Assembly: GCA_964036315.1 (NCBI GenBank) | Contig: OZ038478.1 | Coordinates: forward strand, 142,890,057-142,954,056 | DNA from: Acanthosepion esculentum | Lineage: Eukaryota; Mollusca; Cephalopoda; Sepiida; Sepiidae | Direction: 5' to 3' | Length of the DNA stretch: 64,000 nucleotides | Part shown: positions 31,140 to 43,719 of the stretch, one piece after another | How positions within the stretch are numbered: the first letter of the stretch is position 1 | Layout of the letters: each line of letters starts with the position of its first letter | Position numbers and translations under genes: made by a program | Notes under the pieces: generated by a model | Told to the model about the DNA's origin: nothing | The model's database searches: none | The model's input: only the letters and a program-made list of their open reading frames with translations

Positions 31140-34100
31140 TAATGCGCAGAGAAGAAACAGATAAATTCTGTTATAAAAATATTCTTTTATATTAAAAGGT
31201 CGACGTAGGCAAGTAAAAGGAGGAGCACCTTTAAAAGTACTTCATGCAGGTGATAACGAAGTAGGCGAATGAGAGAAAACACTTGCATAATATCGGTTAT
31301 AAATATCTCTTTTTCATCCGACTTTTATTATGAAAGAAAATGATATAACTAACTACCTTAATTCCTGACACGTTTCTTTATTTTTAGCCTTATTTCGAAT
31401 TTGGATGGGAAAGGATCTATTGATCAGTTAGAGTGTAATACTGCAATTCCAAATCATTTTATAATCGATTGTAACTCTATCTCGTCGTCTTTTTTTTGTC
31501 TACCCTGAGCTTTTGCATGTTCATAGAGTTCTAGGGTGTTCTTAGAGCAAGTATTGGTTTATAAATTGGTCGATATTTGTACCAATAAAATTATTTTCTT
31601 CATTGCGCTATCCAAGTCCATATTTTTCTTATCAACTTGCATTTCTATTTTGAATTTAGTATCTCTTTGGTGATTACAGTTACTTGCGTCTTTTGCATTA
31701 TCGTGTTTTGTAATATTTATATATTCCTTGTGCGCTTGGGTGCTTGTATTTTCATATAATATTAATCATACTCCTCTTTCAGTCCTCTGTTTGCATATAG
31801 GATTATGTGGTTTACATTGGTCATCTACGCTTATTGTATACGCACAGAATCTTAGATTTTCCATCTCCTGATTTCCATATTCTAACAGCATATTAGAAAA
31901 CGTGTCTTAATATTTCATACTCGATTATGATTTTGTCTTTTTCTTTTACAGTCTATAAAAGTAGTTACGGTATAGCAGTAAACATCTTTCACCATGGTGA
32001 CGACTTCTACATGAAATGATTGCACTAGCTTGTTCTGTAAAAATCAGAACGTTATGATGTATTCGATATGGACACACAAGAAAATGGATGTAGAATAAAT
32101 TGTTTGGAAATCGTGTGGTAACGGCATCAGTTACACAAAGGATAATATCAGTTTTTGAAATAATTTTACAATGATAAAGTTTTCTCCAAATTATATGATG
32201 TTTTGGGGAGCTATGATCCCTCCTGTTTTGAAAAGACGCTACACATAGAGGAATAAGTTAATATATTGCAAGATGCAAGCAATCAATTTAATAAATATTG
32301 GTTAAGAACTGAAATAATCTTCTTATCAGCCATTAATCTAATTAAATGTCTAGTTCATTTCAAACTAGGACTTTTATCATTTGTCGTACTCTTTGTTATA
32401 AGCCGACTACAACAACTTTAGGCTTCAACTTTGTATCTTTTGAGTTGCATGTAATCACATCGGAAATCGGGATTTGTTTTCCGTTTCGTCCTTCAAGGAA
32501 TAGAATACTGAGTTTTCCCGCGGAAATGATGAACTTGAATATTCACTCCTGCTAAACTCTTATTAAATACCCATAATGCATAGTGACATGATCAGAAATT
32601 ACTCAACTATTCATGTCCCCATTAATGATTCGTATCTATCATTCTACACAGCACCAAAATAAATTCAATGTCACTAAATTTCACTGCCTTTTGCTTTGTA
32701 TGAAAAAAATCTCTCAACGATATTAAATAAAAAAGCATTAGTTTGTTAATAATGTTATTATAAAGTAACTTATTAAAATTTAGAAAATTCTTTCCCATTT
32801 TACACAGCATATGTAAAATTTCTAATTTTCTTGATTTTGGATGCGAACATGACAGGAGAGAAAATTGAGTTTTTTGAAGACATACAAACGAGTTCTCAAT
32901 TAAAAATTGAAGCTTTATAAATAATAATAAGTGAGATAACTATTTTTTGCCAAATGTTTATGTAGTTTTACGATAGGCAGGATTTATTGGCAGGGAATAT
33001 TATCTTCAGAAAAAAAGAAGGAAAAAATTCCTTCCTGTGCAATTAGCAAGCGTTTATTTCGCTTAACGTTTAATCTCACCTGATAATGAGTTTTGGTGTC
33101 ATAAGACAGTAGTTGAAATGTTAATCACGAGAAATTATTTGGCTAATTTCAAACAAATTACGTAAACTAGTGAAAAAAAATCCGGAAATGATGGCATTTA
33201 CCAGCAAATGTACATGTTGTTATTTTTAAACAGAATTAACCTTAACTATTTTTCACAGCATCCGAGCTAAGAGCAATAGAAACACAATTTGGACGTGTGG
33301 AAGCACCATTTAACCCCCAAAGCCATCTTAGATTGCCAATACAGTTTTAATCAGTGTTCGCTTAATTTTACAATTTTGCCTGTAGAAACATCCGTAAGAA
33401 GCGCGTTGAAAAAGCTCATGATAAAATTGAAATTAGAAAACATTTGCTAAAAGTTTCCAAACTATAGTCTGTGTCAACTTTTAACTCACTACTGCGGTGG
33501 GAAAAGTGGCTCCTCGGCTTTAAACTAAACTTGTTCAGCAATGATAATCTAGAAGAAAATCCATTTGAATTCCTCAATTCCCTCCATGGAACATCAAAAC
33601 ATCACTTTAACTCTGATTCAGGGTATAAATCTCATTCCCAAAATCCAAAATTTGTTTCTTCAAATCACAAATTTACAGTCGCGAAACCTTTTAGATTCTG
33701 CTTCCTTGGAACGTTGAAGAAATAAAATAGATTTCCTTAATTCAAATAGTTTTGTAGATGTTTTAAACTAATTCTTAATTTTTTTTAAATTCACAAAGTT
33801 TTTGTTTCTTTAAAATCAATATAAAAGAAAAACTTTTAACATCACTAATTTGTTTCAGTTATTTTAAAATTGGAAGTTTTAACTGCTCCCTCCTCCTCCT
33901 CCTCCTGCCATAAATCACAATGCTGGATGTTCAAGTACCAGAAGAAGGGCAGGTTTTAAATCCTGGGATCATCCTGATTCCAAAAAGCTATAATATGTCT
34001 ATGTGGGGCAAGACTTCAGACACATGGACGGACAGATAGAATTTGCCGATTATTTATTAGATATCCTAAGTAAAAAAATATAGAAATTAAGTTTCGAACC

Positions 34101-34480
34101 TAATTCTCTTCGACTATTTGTTCGATAAGTGTCTACACTAAAATTCAGAGGCGCGTGAGATAATTTTATGGCTGAGTGGATAAAATCGTTGGTTAAAGTA
34201 ATCCAGAGACTTGCTCCAAAGAGTCTTGGCCTCAGCACTTGTTGTGTTAAGTTACTAAAGAGGAATAACTAAAACTAAAATAACCAGAAAAAAGTCATGG
34301 CACGTGAAACTAGAACAAGGATGAAAATACGAACTCCGAAAACGGATGATCATCACAAAGATCTACAGGCTTCATAACTCTCTTGTCAGGAAGCTGCTGA
34401 ATATTTATCTGAAATTGCCATTCTATTATGTTCTATCAATGTAATTAATATTTAGATTATACAAAAATATAGTTTACGGG
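31140..34480. other. AT-rich DNA, no gene recognised
   Basis: This 3.3-kb stretch gave no convincing domain. The open frames (60-84 aa) have no motif. A CCT trinucleotide run lies at about 33889-33906. Confidence 0.5.
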
Positions 34481-34489
34481 ATTATTGAT

Positions 34490-34960
34490 GTGCGTCTTCT
34501 TCTATGTGCCGTGTAACTTTAGGGTGTGGACGATCACGGCACTCCACAACTACCTAAATATAACTGTTAATAATGTTTGTCCTTTTACTATAACTTCCAT
34601 TTTTGCCATCTGTGAACACAAGCTTGTTACATTGGTAATTCAATATTTTCCTCTGTTACTCTTGCCTTCATTATCTATCGTGTGTGGCAAATTCTCTAAG
34701 CATTTCTTCTCATTATGCAACCAAGAAATTTGAACTCTTTCTCATTGTAAGCACAAGTCTTTTCTGTTTCAATGTTCCTTAAAACTTTCCAGTTGCTCAC
34801 ATGTTTCGTATATGGCATTCTCAGCATCCTTCTGTAGAACCACATTTCTATTGACACAAATCTTCATCTGTGAGAATATTGTCATGCATTCATTACTATT
34901 GATTGATATTATATAACAGTTCAGGACTATTTTATTTTTATCAAAAACATTTTCTTCCAT
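34490..34960 (-). pseudogene. RTE-like LINE 3' end
   Basis: The minus-strand frame at 34769-34960 has MKICVNRNVVLQKDAENAIY, corresponding to the RRMLRIPW region of related copies. Downstream frames give RENLPHTIDNEGKSNRGK-like and LWSAVIVHTLKLHGT segments, and the copy ends next to AGAAGA (34497-34503). Stops and shifts are frequent. Confidence 0.6.
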
Positions 34961-34964
34961 ATGT

Positions 34965-35985
34965 ATTAATAAAATAAAACTAGTCAGCGGAAAGTACCTG
35001 AGAAACCTTGCAATCTTGGGACATACTAGCAGATGTAAGAGAAGACAAAGTAACTTTGTTCAGTAATACACAGCATTGATATAAATATTACGTGTGCATA
35101 CAATCATCTACGAAAATCTAAAAATGTCTGTTTGCTTTAAACAACAATTGACTGTTTTCACATCATGTTTTAAAAGAGTAACTGGATCCGATCGTCTGTT
35201 GTTTGGTCTCTTGCTACTAACAGACCGTAACACTTAATTCGTTAAAATAATATGAAGCAATGAATTGGCTGTTTTGACGGGAAATATTGATCAAGACATA
35301 CATGCTTAGAGGAGGTTGACTGAGAAATGTATATATCAAAATCTGTTTATTGATATTTTAAAAAGACTTGTTAGTACTACGACGCACATGGTTGTGAATT
35401 TGGGGTTGTGTCTGTCAGACGAGTATATGCATGCTGTTATGCGCTTCCTTGCAATATATACTGATGTATTTTTATCACATAAGTGAAGTTGGAAAATGTT
35501 ACATTTTAGCGTCCGAATGAGTTTATTGTGTGCAACACTGGATCGATGTAAGATAGAAAGAATACGACGTCTCCGGCAAATACCTCATAAATAATGAACC
35601 ATTTCGTTTTGAGTGCGTGAAAGAGGAAAATAGATTAATTGATTGCAGTGAGAAGATGGAAGAAAGAAACAAGAAAAGAGAGAAGTTTTTAATGGCTATT
35701 TTAGTGAAATGGAAAAAAGATTTCAATTTTGAAATGTTTTATTTCTACCCACTTCTTAGAATAACGGTCAGCATTCGTATTTATGGTTGTTATTGCAATC
35801 ATTTGTGAAAATTCTGAAGTTGAAATATTCAATGATGCGATAAGGTATTTTCTACGGATATTTTGTTGTAGATCTCGTTATGATCTTATTCAATCATACG
35901 AACTCCGAAAAAGGATGATCCTCACAAAGAGTTAAGAATTAAGATTCTTCAGATTTAAATATGAAAAACCGTGAAATTTTCATAA
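34965..35985. other. Unrecognised DNA
   Basis: No gene is supported. A block near 35900-35935 (CGAACTCCGAAAAAGGATGA) repeats one at 34330-34362 with few changes, a small dispersed repeat of unknown kind. Confidence 0.5.
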
Positions 35986-35999
35986 TAATAATAATATAC

Positions 36000-36960
36000 A
36001 AGTACAACACGGTAAACCGGTTGAAGCTGCAAAACACTTAAAAAACAAAGCAAAGACAGATGCAACCGACCAGATACAGAAGCAATGACAAGATAAACCG
36101 CTCCACGGCCAATACTCTGCCCGTACCAAACAAGCTGGCGTAGACAAAAACCGTACCCATCAGTGGCTACGTAGTGCAGGGTTGAAAGCTGAACCGGAAG
36201 GTTTTATCCTTGCTGCACAGGACCAATGCTAGTTAACTAGAAATTATCAAGCACATACACTAAAATACTGCCTTAGCCCCAAATGCAGATTCTGCGATAA
36301 ATATCCAGAAACCATTGACCATCTTGTATCAGGTTGCACGATATTAGCACCAACTGAATATAAAACCCGGCATGACAGAGTGGGTCAATATCTGCACTGG
36401 AAAATTTGTATCTTCTACGAGAAGGAAACTGAAGGAAACTGGTACGAATACCACCCAGACCCGGTTACGGAGATAGGACCTGTTACAATCTATGGGACTA
36501 CACAATACACACTGACAGAGCAATCAAAGCCAACCGTCCAGAAATTGTTATTAAAGACCACAAACAAAAAAAAAGTGCCTCCTTATTGATATGGCAGTCC
36601 CTGCAGACTGTATTGTATCTTTGAATATATTCGAAAAACTGTCAAAATACAAGGACCTTGAAATAGAAATCTCAAAAATGTGGCACATGGGAACAACAAT
36701 CCCTGTTGTAGTTGGAGCCTTGGGATTGGTTGGAAAAGATTCCAGTGGACTAATTGAAGGGATCCCTGGAAGTCCATGTCTCAAAAAGATACAAAAAATT
36801 ATTCTGACAAGTCCAGCCCACACTTTACGACGGGCTTTATCTATGTAATATTTTTTTTTTTTGCAGTGGAAAGTGTCATGATGCCATTTCTAACCTTAGA
36901 TCCCTGGGCGGGACCCGGAAAGAAATGTGTAAACGCCAGATATCAAAGGAAATAAATAAT
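36000..36960 (+). pseudogene. R2-like LINE, C-terminal fragment (second copy)
   Basis: One frame runs largely intact from VDKNRTHQWLRSAGLKAEPE (about 36150) to the CCHC finger KCRFCDKYPETIDHLVSGC (about 36280-36335) and EYKTRHDRVGQYLHWKIC. After a shift near 36490-36580 come RPEIVIKDHKQKK and MAVPADCIVSLNIFEKLSKY with KDLEIEISKMW, the restriction-like endonuclease, ending in PAHTLRRALSM and TAA at 36846-36848. A 3' UTR of about 110 bp leads to (AAT)n at 36955-36970. It is 5'-truncated but better preserved than the copy at 19-23 kb. Confidence 0.85.
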
Positions 36961-36970
36961 AATAATAATA

Positions 36971-37800
36971 TGATACCCAAAAGCTTATAATGTTAAATGA
37001 TCGGAAGTGTTAACATGTACATTTTTGGGGCACATTCATGATTTGCTTGCCCTTTGCACAACCATAACCCATTGAGAATATCTCCTAGGTTCTGACGTAC
37101 TTTGACGAATCTTTTGACAGGAGCGGGAGTAATTGGGGAAAAAGACAACCCTCTTTAAATCCGACGATGATAATCTTCGCCGGATTTACGGGAGTTTTCT
37201 TTTTGTTTGAAGAATGTTACAGCCAAAGCAATTTGGGAGCCACTTCTCGACACTTTAGAATACTCTCAATCGGAGACTGTTTCAGCGGACAGGATTACTC
37301 GACACGGGTATTTCAATGTTATACAATAGTTTAATCAAAACATGCCGCGATACCACGCACACTTGATGTTATGCATGTGCGTAGTATACTCATCGTAGTA
37401 TACTACTCATAGTATACACATATCGGACTCGTTTCCATGATTGGTGTATTGGGTCTCATATATTTTTATTGATTTCAGGATAATAATGTATTTTCTTATG
37501 GCGTCTTGTTTATAACGATATCATATCCAAACCAAATCTATATCGATAGAATGTGAAAAGTGTACACAGTTTCAACTGTGCAGTTACTGTTATGTTAATG
37601 ACTGTAATATACACTGGCCTTTTACCTCACTTGAAATCCAAAATGAGTGGGTAACTTTGCTTTATATATTTCATAGGAATATTAGCAGATAGTCACAAAA
37701 TTTTCTCTTTTGGCTAATACGGATTTGTGATCCACTACTGAATACTATATTCTATATATACACGCTCAAGTCTTTAATTTAATACTCTCAAGACAAAAGT
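36971..37800. other. Unrecognised DNA
   Basis: No gene recognised. A short repetition of GTAGTATACT units is present at about 37380-37425. Confidence 0.5.
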
Positions 37801-37802
37801 CG

Positions 37803-37913
<111 letters not shown>

Positions 37914-37980
37914 TGATACAGAGAAATATCATATAGTACAAACGAATAGTTCTATATGTTCCAGAAAATATAAAGTATGT

Positions 37981-38770
37981 AAAGTGCTATGCAAAAGTAA
38001 ATGAACCCCTAAAATAATATTTAAAAATTGTCTCTTTTTCCCAGATGATCATAAAATCTTAATTAAACTATATATTCCTTAAGAACCTTTATTAAATCAA
38101 TTACAACCAAATTCAAGTTATTTTATTAAGCTGGAATAAAAATATCAATTAAAAATTAAGATGTGTAACAGTAAGTGAACCCTTAATATTTGGCCCTTTT
38201 GAAGTTACAATGTTAACCAGTCTTTTTCTATAATTTTAAAAAACGATTCTGGCAGTAGTGAGTGCCGATTTCGACCATTCTTCTTGGCAAAACTACCACA
38301 GTTGCTCGACTTTACCTGGGTTTCTTGCATGCACTGCCTACTTTCACTTGAACCACAAATTTTCCATTGGGTTTAGCCCAGGAATTTGACTAGGCCCTTC
38401 CAAGAATTCAAATTTATTTTTACGAATCAGTTCTTTAATATGATAGCTGTGATCATTCAGATCATTATCCTGTTGGAAGTTCCAGACCCGGCGAGAACCC
38501 AACTTTTGAAATGAGCACAAGACACATCTGTTCAAAATTGCATGGTATCTTGCAGAGTCAATTGTGCCGTCAATGTGTAATATTCTGCCTTTGCCAGCTG
38601 CATTAAAGCTCCCCAAATCATAATGCTGTTACCGCCATGCTTGTCTTCAAATTCTTCTCTTCAAAAGCCGTATTAGGAGCCCGTCGGATTTATTACCTAT
38701 CATTCCCCCTAAACGCTCTAGTTTGGCTTACTGAAAATATCTATTGTGCATGCAAAGGTCGATGGCAGTT
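37981..38770 (-). pseudogene. Tc1-like transposon fragment with transposase relic
   Basis: The end near 37981 (AAGTGCTATGCAAAAGTAAA) looks like a Tc1-like terminal repeat. On the minus strand the transposase part reads ALMIWG/GSFNAAGKGRILHIDGTID, then VWNFQQDNDLNDHSYHIKEL with the second aspartate (about 38480-38425), and GLNPMENLWFK with the third catalytic glutamate (about 38370-38344). Sequence near 38700-38760 (FSKPN) suggests the first catalytic block, with the aspartate lost. The N-terminal DNA-binding part and the other terminus are missing. It belongs to a Tc1 family different from the one at 0.7 kb. Confidence 0.8.
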
Positions 38771-38924
38771 TGTCTGAATACGATGAAAACATTAATATAT
38801 ACAAAACCGAAACATATCGCTTTCATGGTTTAGAAGTAACTAACTGTATGTAATCTAAAACAATGACAAAATTAATTAATACACAACAAAGTAATAAGCT
38901 AAAACCTGAAGGACACATTTACTC

Positions 38925-39195
38925 AATCACATCGATTACATTGGAGAAACGTCAACGATTTAAATAAAATAGGAACACGACAGAGATCTTTTACAAAACA
39001 ACACATTTGATGCATTTTCTTTTGTCCAGCATAATGATTCTGACCATAATTTCGATTTAAAAAGTTCTCTTTTAATTAAAAGAGAAAACAATTTACTAAG
39101 ACGGAAATGTATAGGAAGTGCTAATTGCTAGATCATCCAAGGTAGTTCATACAATGAATTTCTCGGAATATCTTCTGTTCTCAAAAAGTGAGACA
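38925..39195 (+). pseudogene. Penelope-like GIY-YIG fragment
   Basis: The plus strand reads HIDYIGETSTI, then EHDRDLLQNNTFDAFSFVQH, NDSDHNFDLKSSLLIKRENN, LLRRKCIGSANC and GSSYNEFLGISS. YIGET plus a downstream NxLLRRK segment fits a Penelope-like GIY-YIG endonuclease C terminus. No RT precedes it. A stop and small shifts are present. It differs from the families in the 7-15 kb region. Confidence 0.7.
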
Positions 39196-39660
39196 CTTAG
39201 TAACAAATGTTTTAAAAAAATAAATAAAAAGAAACTAAATAAAAGTGTCTAGACTATATACTGAAAAACATATTAAAAATATCAAAAGATCAAAATTGCA
39301 TCGTCCTCATGCGTAATTACATTAACGTAAACATCACTTTTGTCATATGAACTCTTAAAAGACGACAGACGTCATACGAAAAATGATTTCCACTTTGTCA
39401 TTGACTTTCATTACCTATGAAAACTTACCTTTCATTATTTATGTTTTTAATTTAGCATGTGTTTTTTAAGTTTGAGTCATGAATAATTCTCGTTTATCAA
39501 CATTATACAAAAGATAAATTGCAATTTTCAATGATATATTTACCATTACTTTCAATGACTTGCTGACACCTATCACTTGAACACTTTCTTTTTATACTAG
39601 ACATCTTGAAGAATAAAACTGATAAACAAAAATGGAAATTATTCATGGCTAAAATTCGTG

Positions 39661-40110
39661 CCAGATCAAAATCTGTAAATATCTGACAGAAGAAACTCTG
39701 TAAATACATGTAACAGACAAAATTCTATAAATACTTGTGACAGACAAAATAATGTAAATACCTGTGATAGACCAAATCCTGTTAATATGTTTGAGTGACA
39801 AAACTGTGAAAATACTTGCGATAAGGCAAACCCAATAAATATCTGTGACAGATCAAACTCTGTAAAATCCCGTGACAGATCAAACATTATAAATAAATGT
39901 CAGATCAAATTCTCTAAATTACTGTGATGTATTAAAGTCTGTAAATAACTGCGGCAGATCAAACGCTTTAAATGCCTGTGGCCGATCAGACCCTATAAAT
40001 AGATAGGACAGATCAAATTCTGTAAATAACTGTGGCAAACGAAACCCTATAAATAACGGCGACAGATCAAACTCTTTAAACACCTCTGGCAGAGTGATAT
40101 CCTAAATATC
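39661..40110. repeat. 27-bp satellite array, about 17 copies
   Basis: Units of the type ATCAAACTCTGTAAATAACT plus GTGACAG repeat every 27 bp with moderate divergence; a few units are shorter. Because 27 is a multiple of three, the minus strand stays open at 39666-39887 and reads a nine-residue period close to FDLSQVFTE. Confidence 0.92.
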
Positions 40111-40119
40111 TGTTCATAC

Positions 40120-40555
40120 ATTATTAAACTGACGCGATAATTAGCAAGATATTTTCCCTAACCAATTTGTTTTTACTGATAATTTAATTTCTACAGATCT
40201 ACCTGTTTTTATGATGCGAAGTTAAAAACCGTTAAACGCTAGGATGGTGTAAGGATAATAACTGGATATAGAAAAAATATAAAATATTAAAAGCAGATCT
40301 TTTGGGGTATTGCAGAGATGGTAGGAAAATTGCTCTAGCTAGCCTCGAGATATTTGTGAAGAGACTTCTTCCTGTGTTTGCATGTAATCCTAAATTCATT
40401 TGGCTTGTTTGGCATATTATGAGGGTGTATTTGAGAACAGTTCGTTTTTTCTAATAAGCACAGAATACATTTATACTTGTTGACGTTAAAAGGTTTTGTT
40501 ATAGCGATGGAATGCTAATCTACTACAGGTGAGTAGTTATCTGTATTGATTTGTG
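40120..40555. other. Unrecognised DNA
   Basis: No supported gene or repeat. Confidence 0.5.
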
Positions 40556-40807
40556 CTTAGGATCAGAAAGTGACAGATGATAATTCTGGGACACATCATG
40601 AGGAATGAGGGCTTGGAGAATTTGACACTTACAAGACATAAAAAGCCAAGAGGGATAAATGGAAACAGAGATTAACGTACAGATGTGTGTAAATGGTGAC
40701 CTAAAATGAATTGGTGGGAACCAAAAAATCAAGATTGTTAAAAGCTACAAAGAATAAGAAGTTGTGAACAGCCATGATCGCCTACAAGCAGAATAGATAC
40801 AGCACAA

Positions 40808-41702
40808 CGAGGGGGACCCAAAAGTAACCGGAATCGTTTTCTGTGTTACATGCCCTTAGTAGTAAAGGCTTCCACCGCTAGATGCCACTTGTGGCAACCC
40901 TCGGACATCAGTGTGCTAATTGGTGTCATCGTGGGAAGACGTACAGCTCCGTGGTTCCCGCCTTTTCGTTTATTTTTACCATGACTAAAAGGATGCCTAT
41001 CGTAAACTGAACGAACGATTGAAATTTGATCCAGACCTTTTTTCGAATGTCATCACTGGTGACGACAGCTGGAGCCATGGCTACGACCCGGAAACGAAGC
41101 AGCAATCAAGTCAGTGGCAGCATCCATCGTCACCACGCCCCAAAGGTGAAGTCCAATGTCAAGATGAGGCTGATTAGTTTCTTTGATGTGAAAGAAATTC
41201 TCTACAAAGAATTTGTTCCTCCTTGTCAAACTGTTAACCAGGCTTTTTACTTGGAAGTCTTGAAGCGTTTGCGAGAAAAAATTGAGACAAAAACGCCCTG
41301 GCCAGTGGCAAAGTTGAGAGTGGTGGTTGCATCATGACAATGCACCTGCGCGCACCGCCTTAAGTGTGAGATAGTTTCTGACCAAGAATGTCATGACACC
41401 AATTACCCACCTCCCTATTCAACCGATCCCTCCCCCTGCGAATTTTTTTGTTCCCCCTAATGAAGAAAGTCCTCAAAGGAAAACATTTTACAGATGCGGA
41501 AGAGATTAAGAAGAAAACGACGGAGTCATTAAAAAACATATCTTCACAAGAGTTCCAGGAATGCTCTGAACAGTGGAAACACGTCTGGAGCTATGCATTG
41601 CTACAAATGGAGAATACTTTGAAGGTTATGAAAATATAAACATACAACAATAAATGAATAAAATTATATGACACAATTCCGGTTACTTTTGGGTCCCCCT
41701 CG
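40808..41702 (+). mobile_element. Mariner-like transposon, internally deleted
   Basis: The termini are inverted repeats: CGAGGGGGACCCAAAAGTAA on the left, and the same on the reverse strand at the right end, continuing CCGGAAT on both. A TA follows the right end (41703-41704); on the left it appears as AA. The length of about 0.9 kb is below the usual 1.3 kb because the N-terminal coding part is missing. Confidence 0.9.
40981..41637 (+). pseudogene. Mariner transposase relic
   Basis: The middle of a mariner transposase is readable: NVITGDDSWSHGYDPETKQQ (first catalytic aspartate, about 41045-41105), then SSQWQHPSSPRPK. A shift leads to FFDVKEILYKEFVPPCQTVN and LEVLKRLREKIETKTPWPVA (about 41185-41305). 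The block that should hold HDNAPAH is degraded (about 41333-41350). The C-terminal part reads LFPLMKKVLKGKHFTDAEEI and SQEFQECSEQW (about 41445-41575). The helix-turn-helix N terminus is deleted. The gene is dead. Confidence 0.85.
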
Positions 41703-41719
41703 TAGAAGAAGAATAAAAA

Positions 41720-42530
41720 AAAGTGTGAAACGACATTTATGAAGGAATATCGCGATATGTTTGATTTCCAATTCAAACAAAATACAAACTAGCGTGACAT
41801 CGACTGAGAGACTAGAAAAAGAATAAATGAAAATGAAGTTGAATTATTCTGACAAAATCATCGCTACAAAAACATGAGTGTAGTTAGAAAATAAAAGATT
41901 TTCACAAGTACAACTGTACTGGAATTGTATTTTATATCGGAAAACTATTACTAACACTACTAAATTGAAAAGTCGTGATTGACAACCATATAAAAAAATC
42001 AGTCATACGCATCCACTGCAACGACTATTCAGTCTCATAAACATGTATATGTTTGTAGCGTATAAAACCAAATCATATATATGAAGGTATGTCAGCCGAC
42101 AGTACATATAGAATATACCACTAAAATTTAGGCTTTTCATATAGCAAAGTGTGTGTAAGAGTTGGTTTTGTACGGTTTATATACTCTATTCTCGTGGCAG
42201 CGAGGGGCTGTAATTCCCATTTAGCATGTACATTATGTGGTGCATTGATATGCAATTCGTTTCAGGATTTTGTTATTTTCATTTGAAATACGATAAAGAA
42301 AAAAAAAGAAAGAAAACGAAGCTTGCTTTTCTGTTTCGAAATGAAGAGAAGCAGACGAACATATTTTACGGAGACGAAGACATAAATCATGTACTATTTT
42401 ATCGATTGGAACAGAAGATTCATTTTTCCCCCCTTTTTTTTCTCATTTTACGATATTCTTTGTTTTCATAACGTGCTTAACATTTGCTACCGGGACAGAA
42501 GCTGGTTATACTGAATGAAGTAAATTCAGT
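41720..42530. other. Unrecognised DNA
   Basis: No gene recognised; an 81-aa frame at 42226-42471 has no known motif. Confidence 0.5.
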
Positions 42531-42539
42531 GAAAGTTAC

Positions 42540-42603
42540 AGAAAAAATACTAGAACACAGTATTTCACTTAGAAAAAATACTAGAACACAGTATTTCACT
42601 TAG
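42540..42603. repeat. 32-bp perfect tandem duplication
   Basis: A 32-bp block beginning AGAAAAAATACTAGAACACA and ending TATTTCACTT occurs twice in direct succession. Confidence 0.9.
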
Positions 42604-42763
42604 AGGTGAAAGTGTTTGTAGGAATTTCAAAGTCAATCAAGTAAATTGAGTTAAACCAAAAGATCAATAAGGTAATTTCATTGATATACTGAAATATATT
42701 TAGGATATAGGACATCTCATGAATAACGACTCCGTCGGGGTATATTAACGGCTATCAATCATC

Positions 42764-42787
42764 ACCTCCACCACCACCACCACCACC

Positions 42788-42821
<34 letters not shown>

Positions 42822-42827
42822 TCATCA

Positions 42828-42859
<32 letters not shown>

Positions 42860-42860
42860 T
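42764..42860. repeat. Graded trinucleotide run (CAC)n(ATC)n(ATT)n
   Basis: About twelve CAC units change into ATC units and then ATT units over about 97 bp. The ATT end abuts the 3' end of the minus-strand R2-like copy, where an (AAT)n tail is expected. Confidence 0.95.
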
Positions 42861-43690
42861 CCTTTGACTTTCTTTGTAAACACATTTCCTAACGGCTCAC
42901 AACCAGAGACCTAAGGTCAGAAATGTCATCATGACATTTTCCACTGATCAATGTTGTAAAAACAAAAAGATAATACATATTTTAAATAAATAAATCTCTT
43001 TGTCAGGTGTGAACTTTACATTGTTAGTACATATTTTTGTATGTCTTTAAGGCATGAGCTTAAAGGGATGCCGTCAATGAGTCTATTGGAACCTTTTAAA
43101 ATCAATCCGAGGGGTAAAACTACTACGAAATTATTGATGTCCTCCATGTGGCACGTTTTTGAGATTTCCACTTCAAGATCCATATAATTTGATATTTTTT
43201 TTGAAAATCTTCAAAGATATATTACAATCTTAAGGGACTGCCATGTCAATAAGAAAGCGCGTTCTAGTTTTGTAGCCTTTGAGTATGATGTCTGGGAGAT
43301 TAGCTTTGATTAATGTCTGTGTGTATTGTAAAGCCGATAAAATGGTGTCGGGTCCTGTTTTGTAATATATTGGCCCTCTCTATCATGCGGTGTTTTAGAT
43401 TCAGTGGATGCTAACGGTGATTCTCGATCGAATATCTAAGAGCATTCCTAATATTCACACTTAATTTTCTCTTGGATAGCGTTCATATCTCCGAAGAACC
43501 CACCTGTATCTCGGATGCGACGTATAACAGGAGAAACTTCTCGACTTTTTTCTAACATCTTGCCCTGATAAATTCTTAGCAAAAGTTTTACCCTCCAATT
43601 CACGTCAGACCATTCCCTAGCCAGTGTCCAGATTGATGCCAAACCAAATGCATCGCCTGATTTATTATTCCATGGAATGACTTTTCGCTA
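42861..43690 (-). pseudogene. R2-like LINE, C-terminal fragment (third copy)
   Basis: The minus strand reads LIKANLPDIILKGYKTRTRF, then LIDMAVP and DCNISLKIFKK (about 43290-43200), YMDLEVEISKTCHMEDINN (about 43185-43130), and GSNRLIDGIPLSSCLKDIQK, ending at TAA near 43018. These are the restriction-like endonuclease and C-terminal end of the R2-like LINE. One stop falls inside the endonuclease (after MAVP). The 3' UTR (about 43010-42860) is similar to that of the copy at 36 kb and leads into AAT repeats. RT is absent. Confidence 0.82.
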
Positions 43691-43719
43691 TATGAAGGCA
43701 GACGGAGACAGCTTTCAAT

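Larger units (their letters stand above)
40560..41715 (+). pseudogene. RTE-like LINE 3' end, interrupted by mariner
   Basis: From about 40580 the plus strand reads ILGHIMRNEGLENLTLTRHK, the RTE-like RT C-terminal signature, then NWWEPKN and a RIRSCEQPW end. The sequence reaches GATACAGCACA at 40807 and resumes with TAGAAGAAGAATAAA at 41703, the expected (GAA)n tail. The 895-bp mariner lies exactly between, so it inserted into the LINE tail. Confidence 0.72.

Noticed and set aside
31990..32240. Possible Tc1 transposase scrap (MMFWGAMIPPV)
   Set aside because: Only one short match to the WGA block, with no neighbouring catalytic motif or terminal repeat.
33471..33725. 84-aa open frame as a host exon
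   Set aside because: No domain, no clear splice context and ordinary AT-rich surroundings.
39661..40110. CRISPR-like array
   Set aside because: Units are contiguous with no unique spacers, and the setting is an animal genome; it is a satellite.
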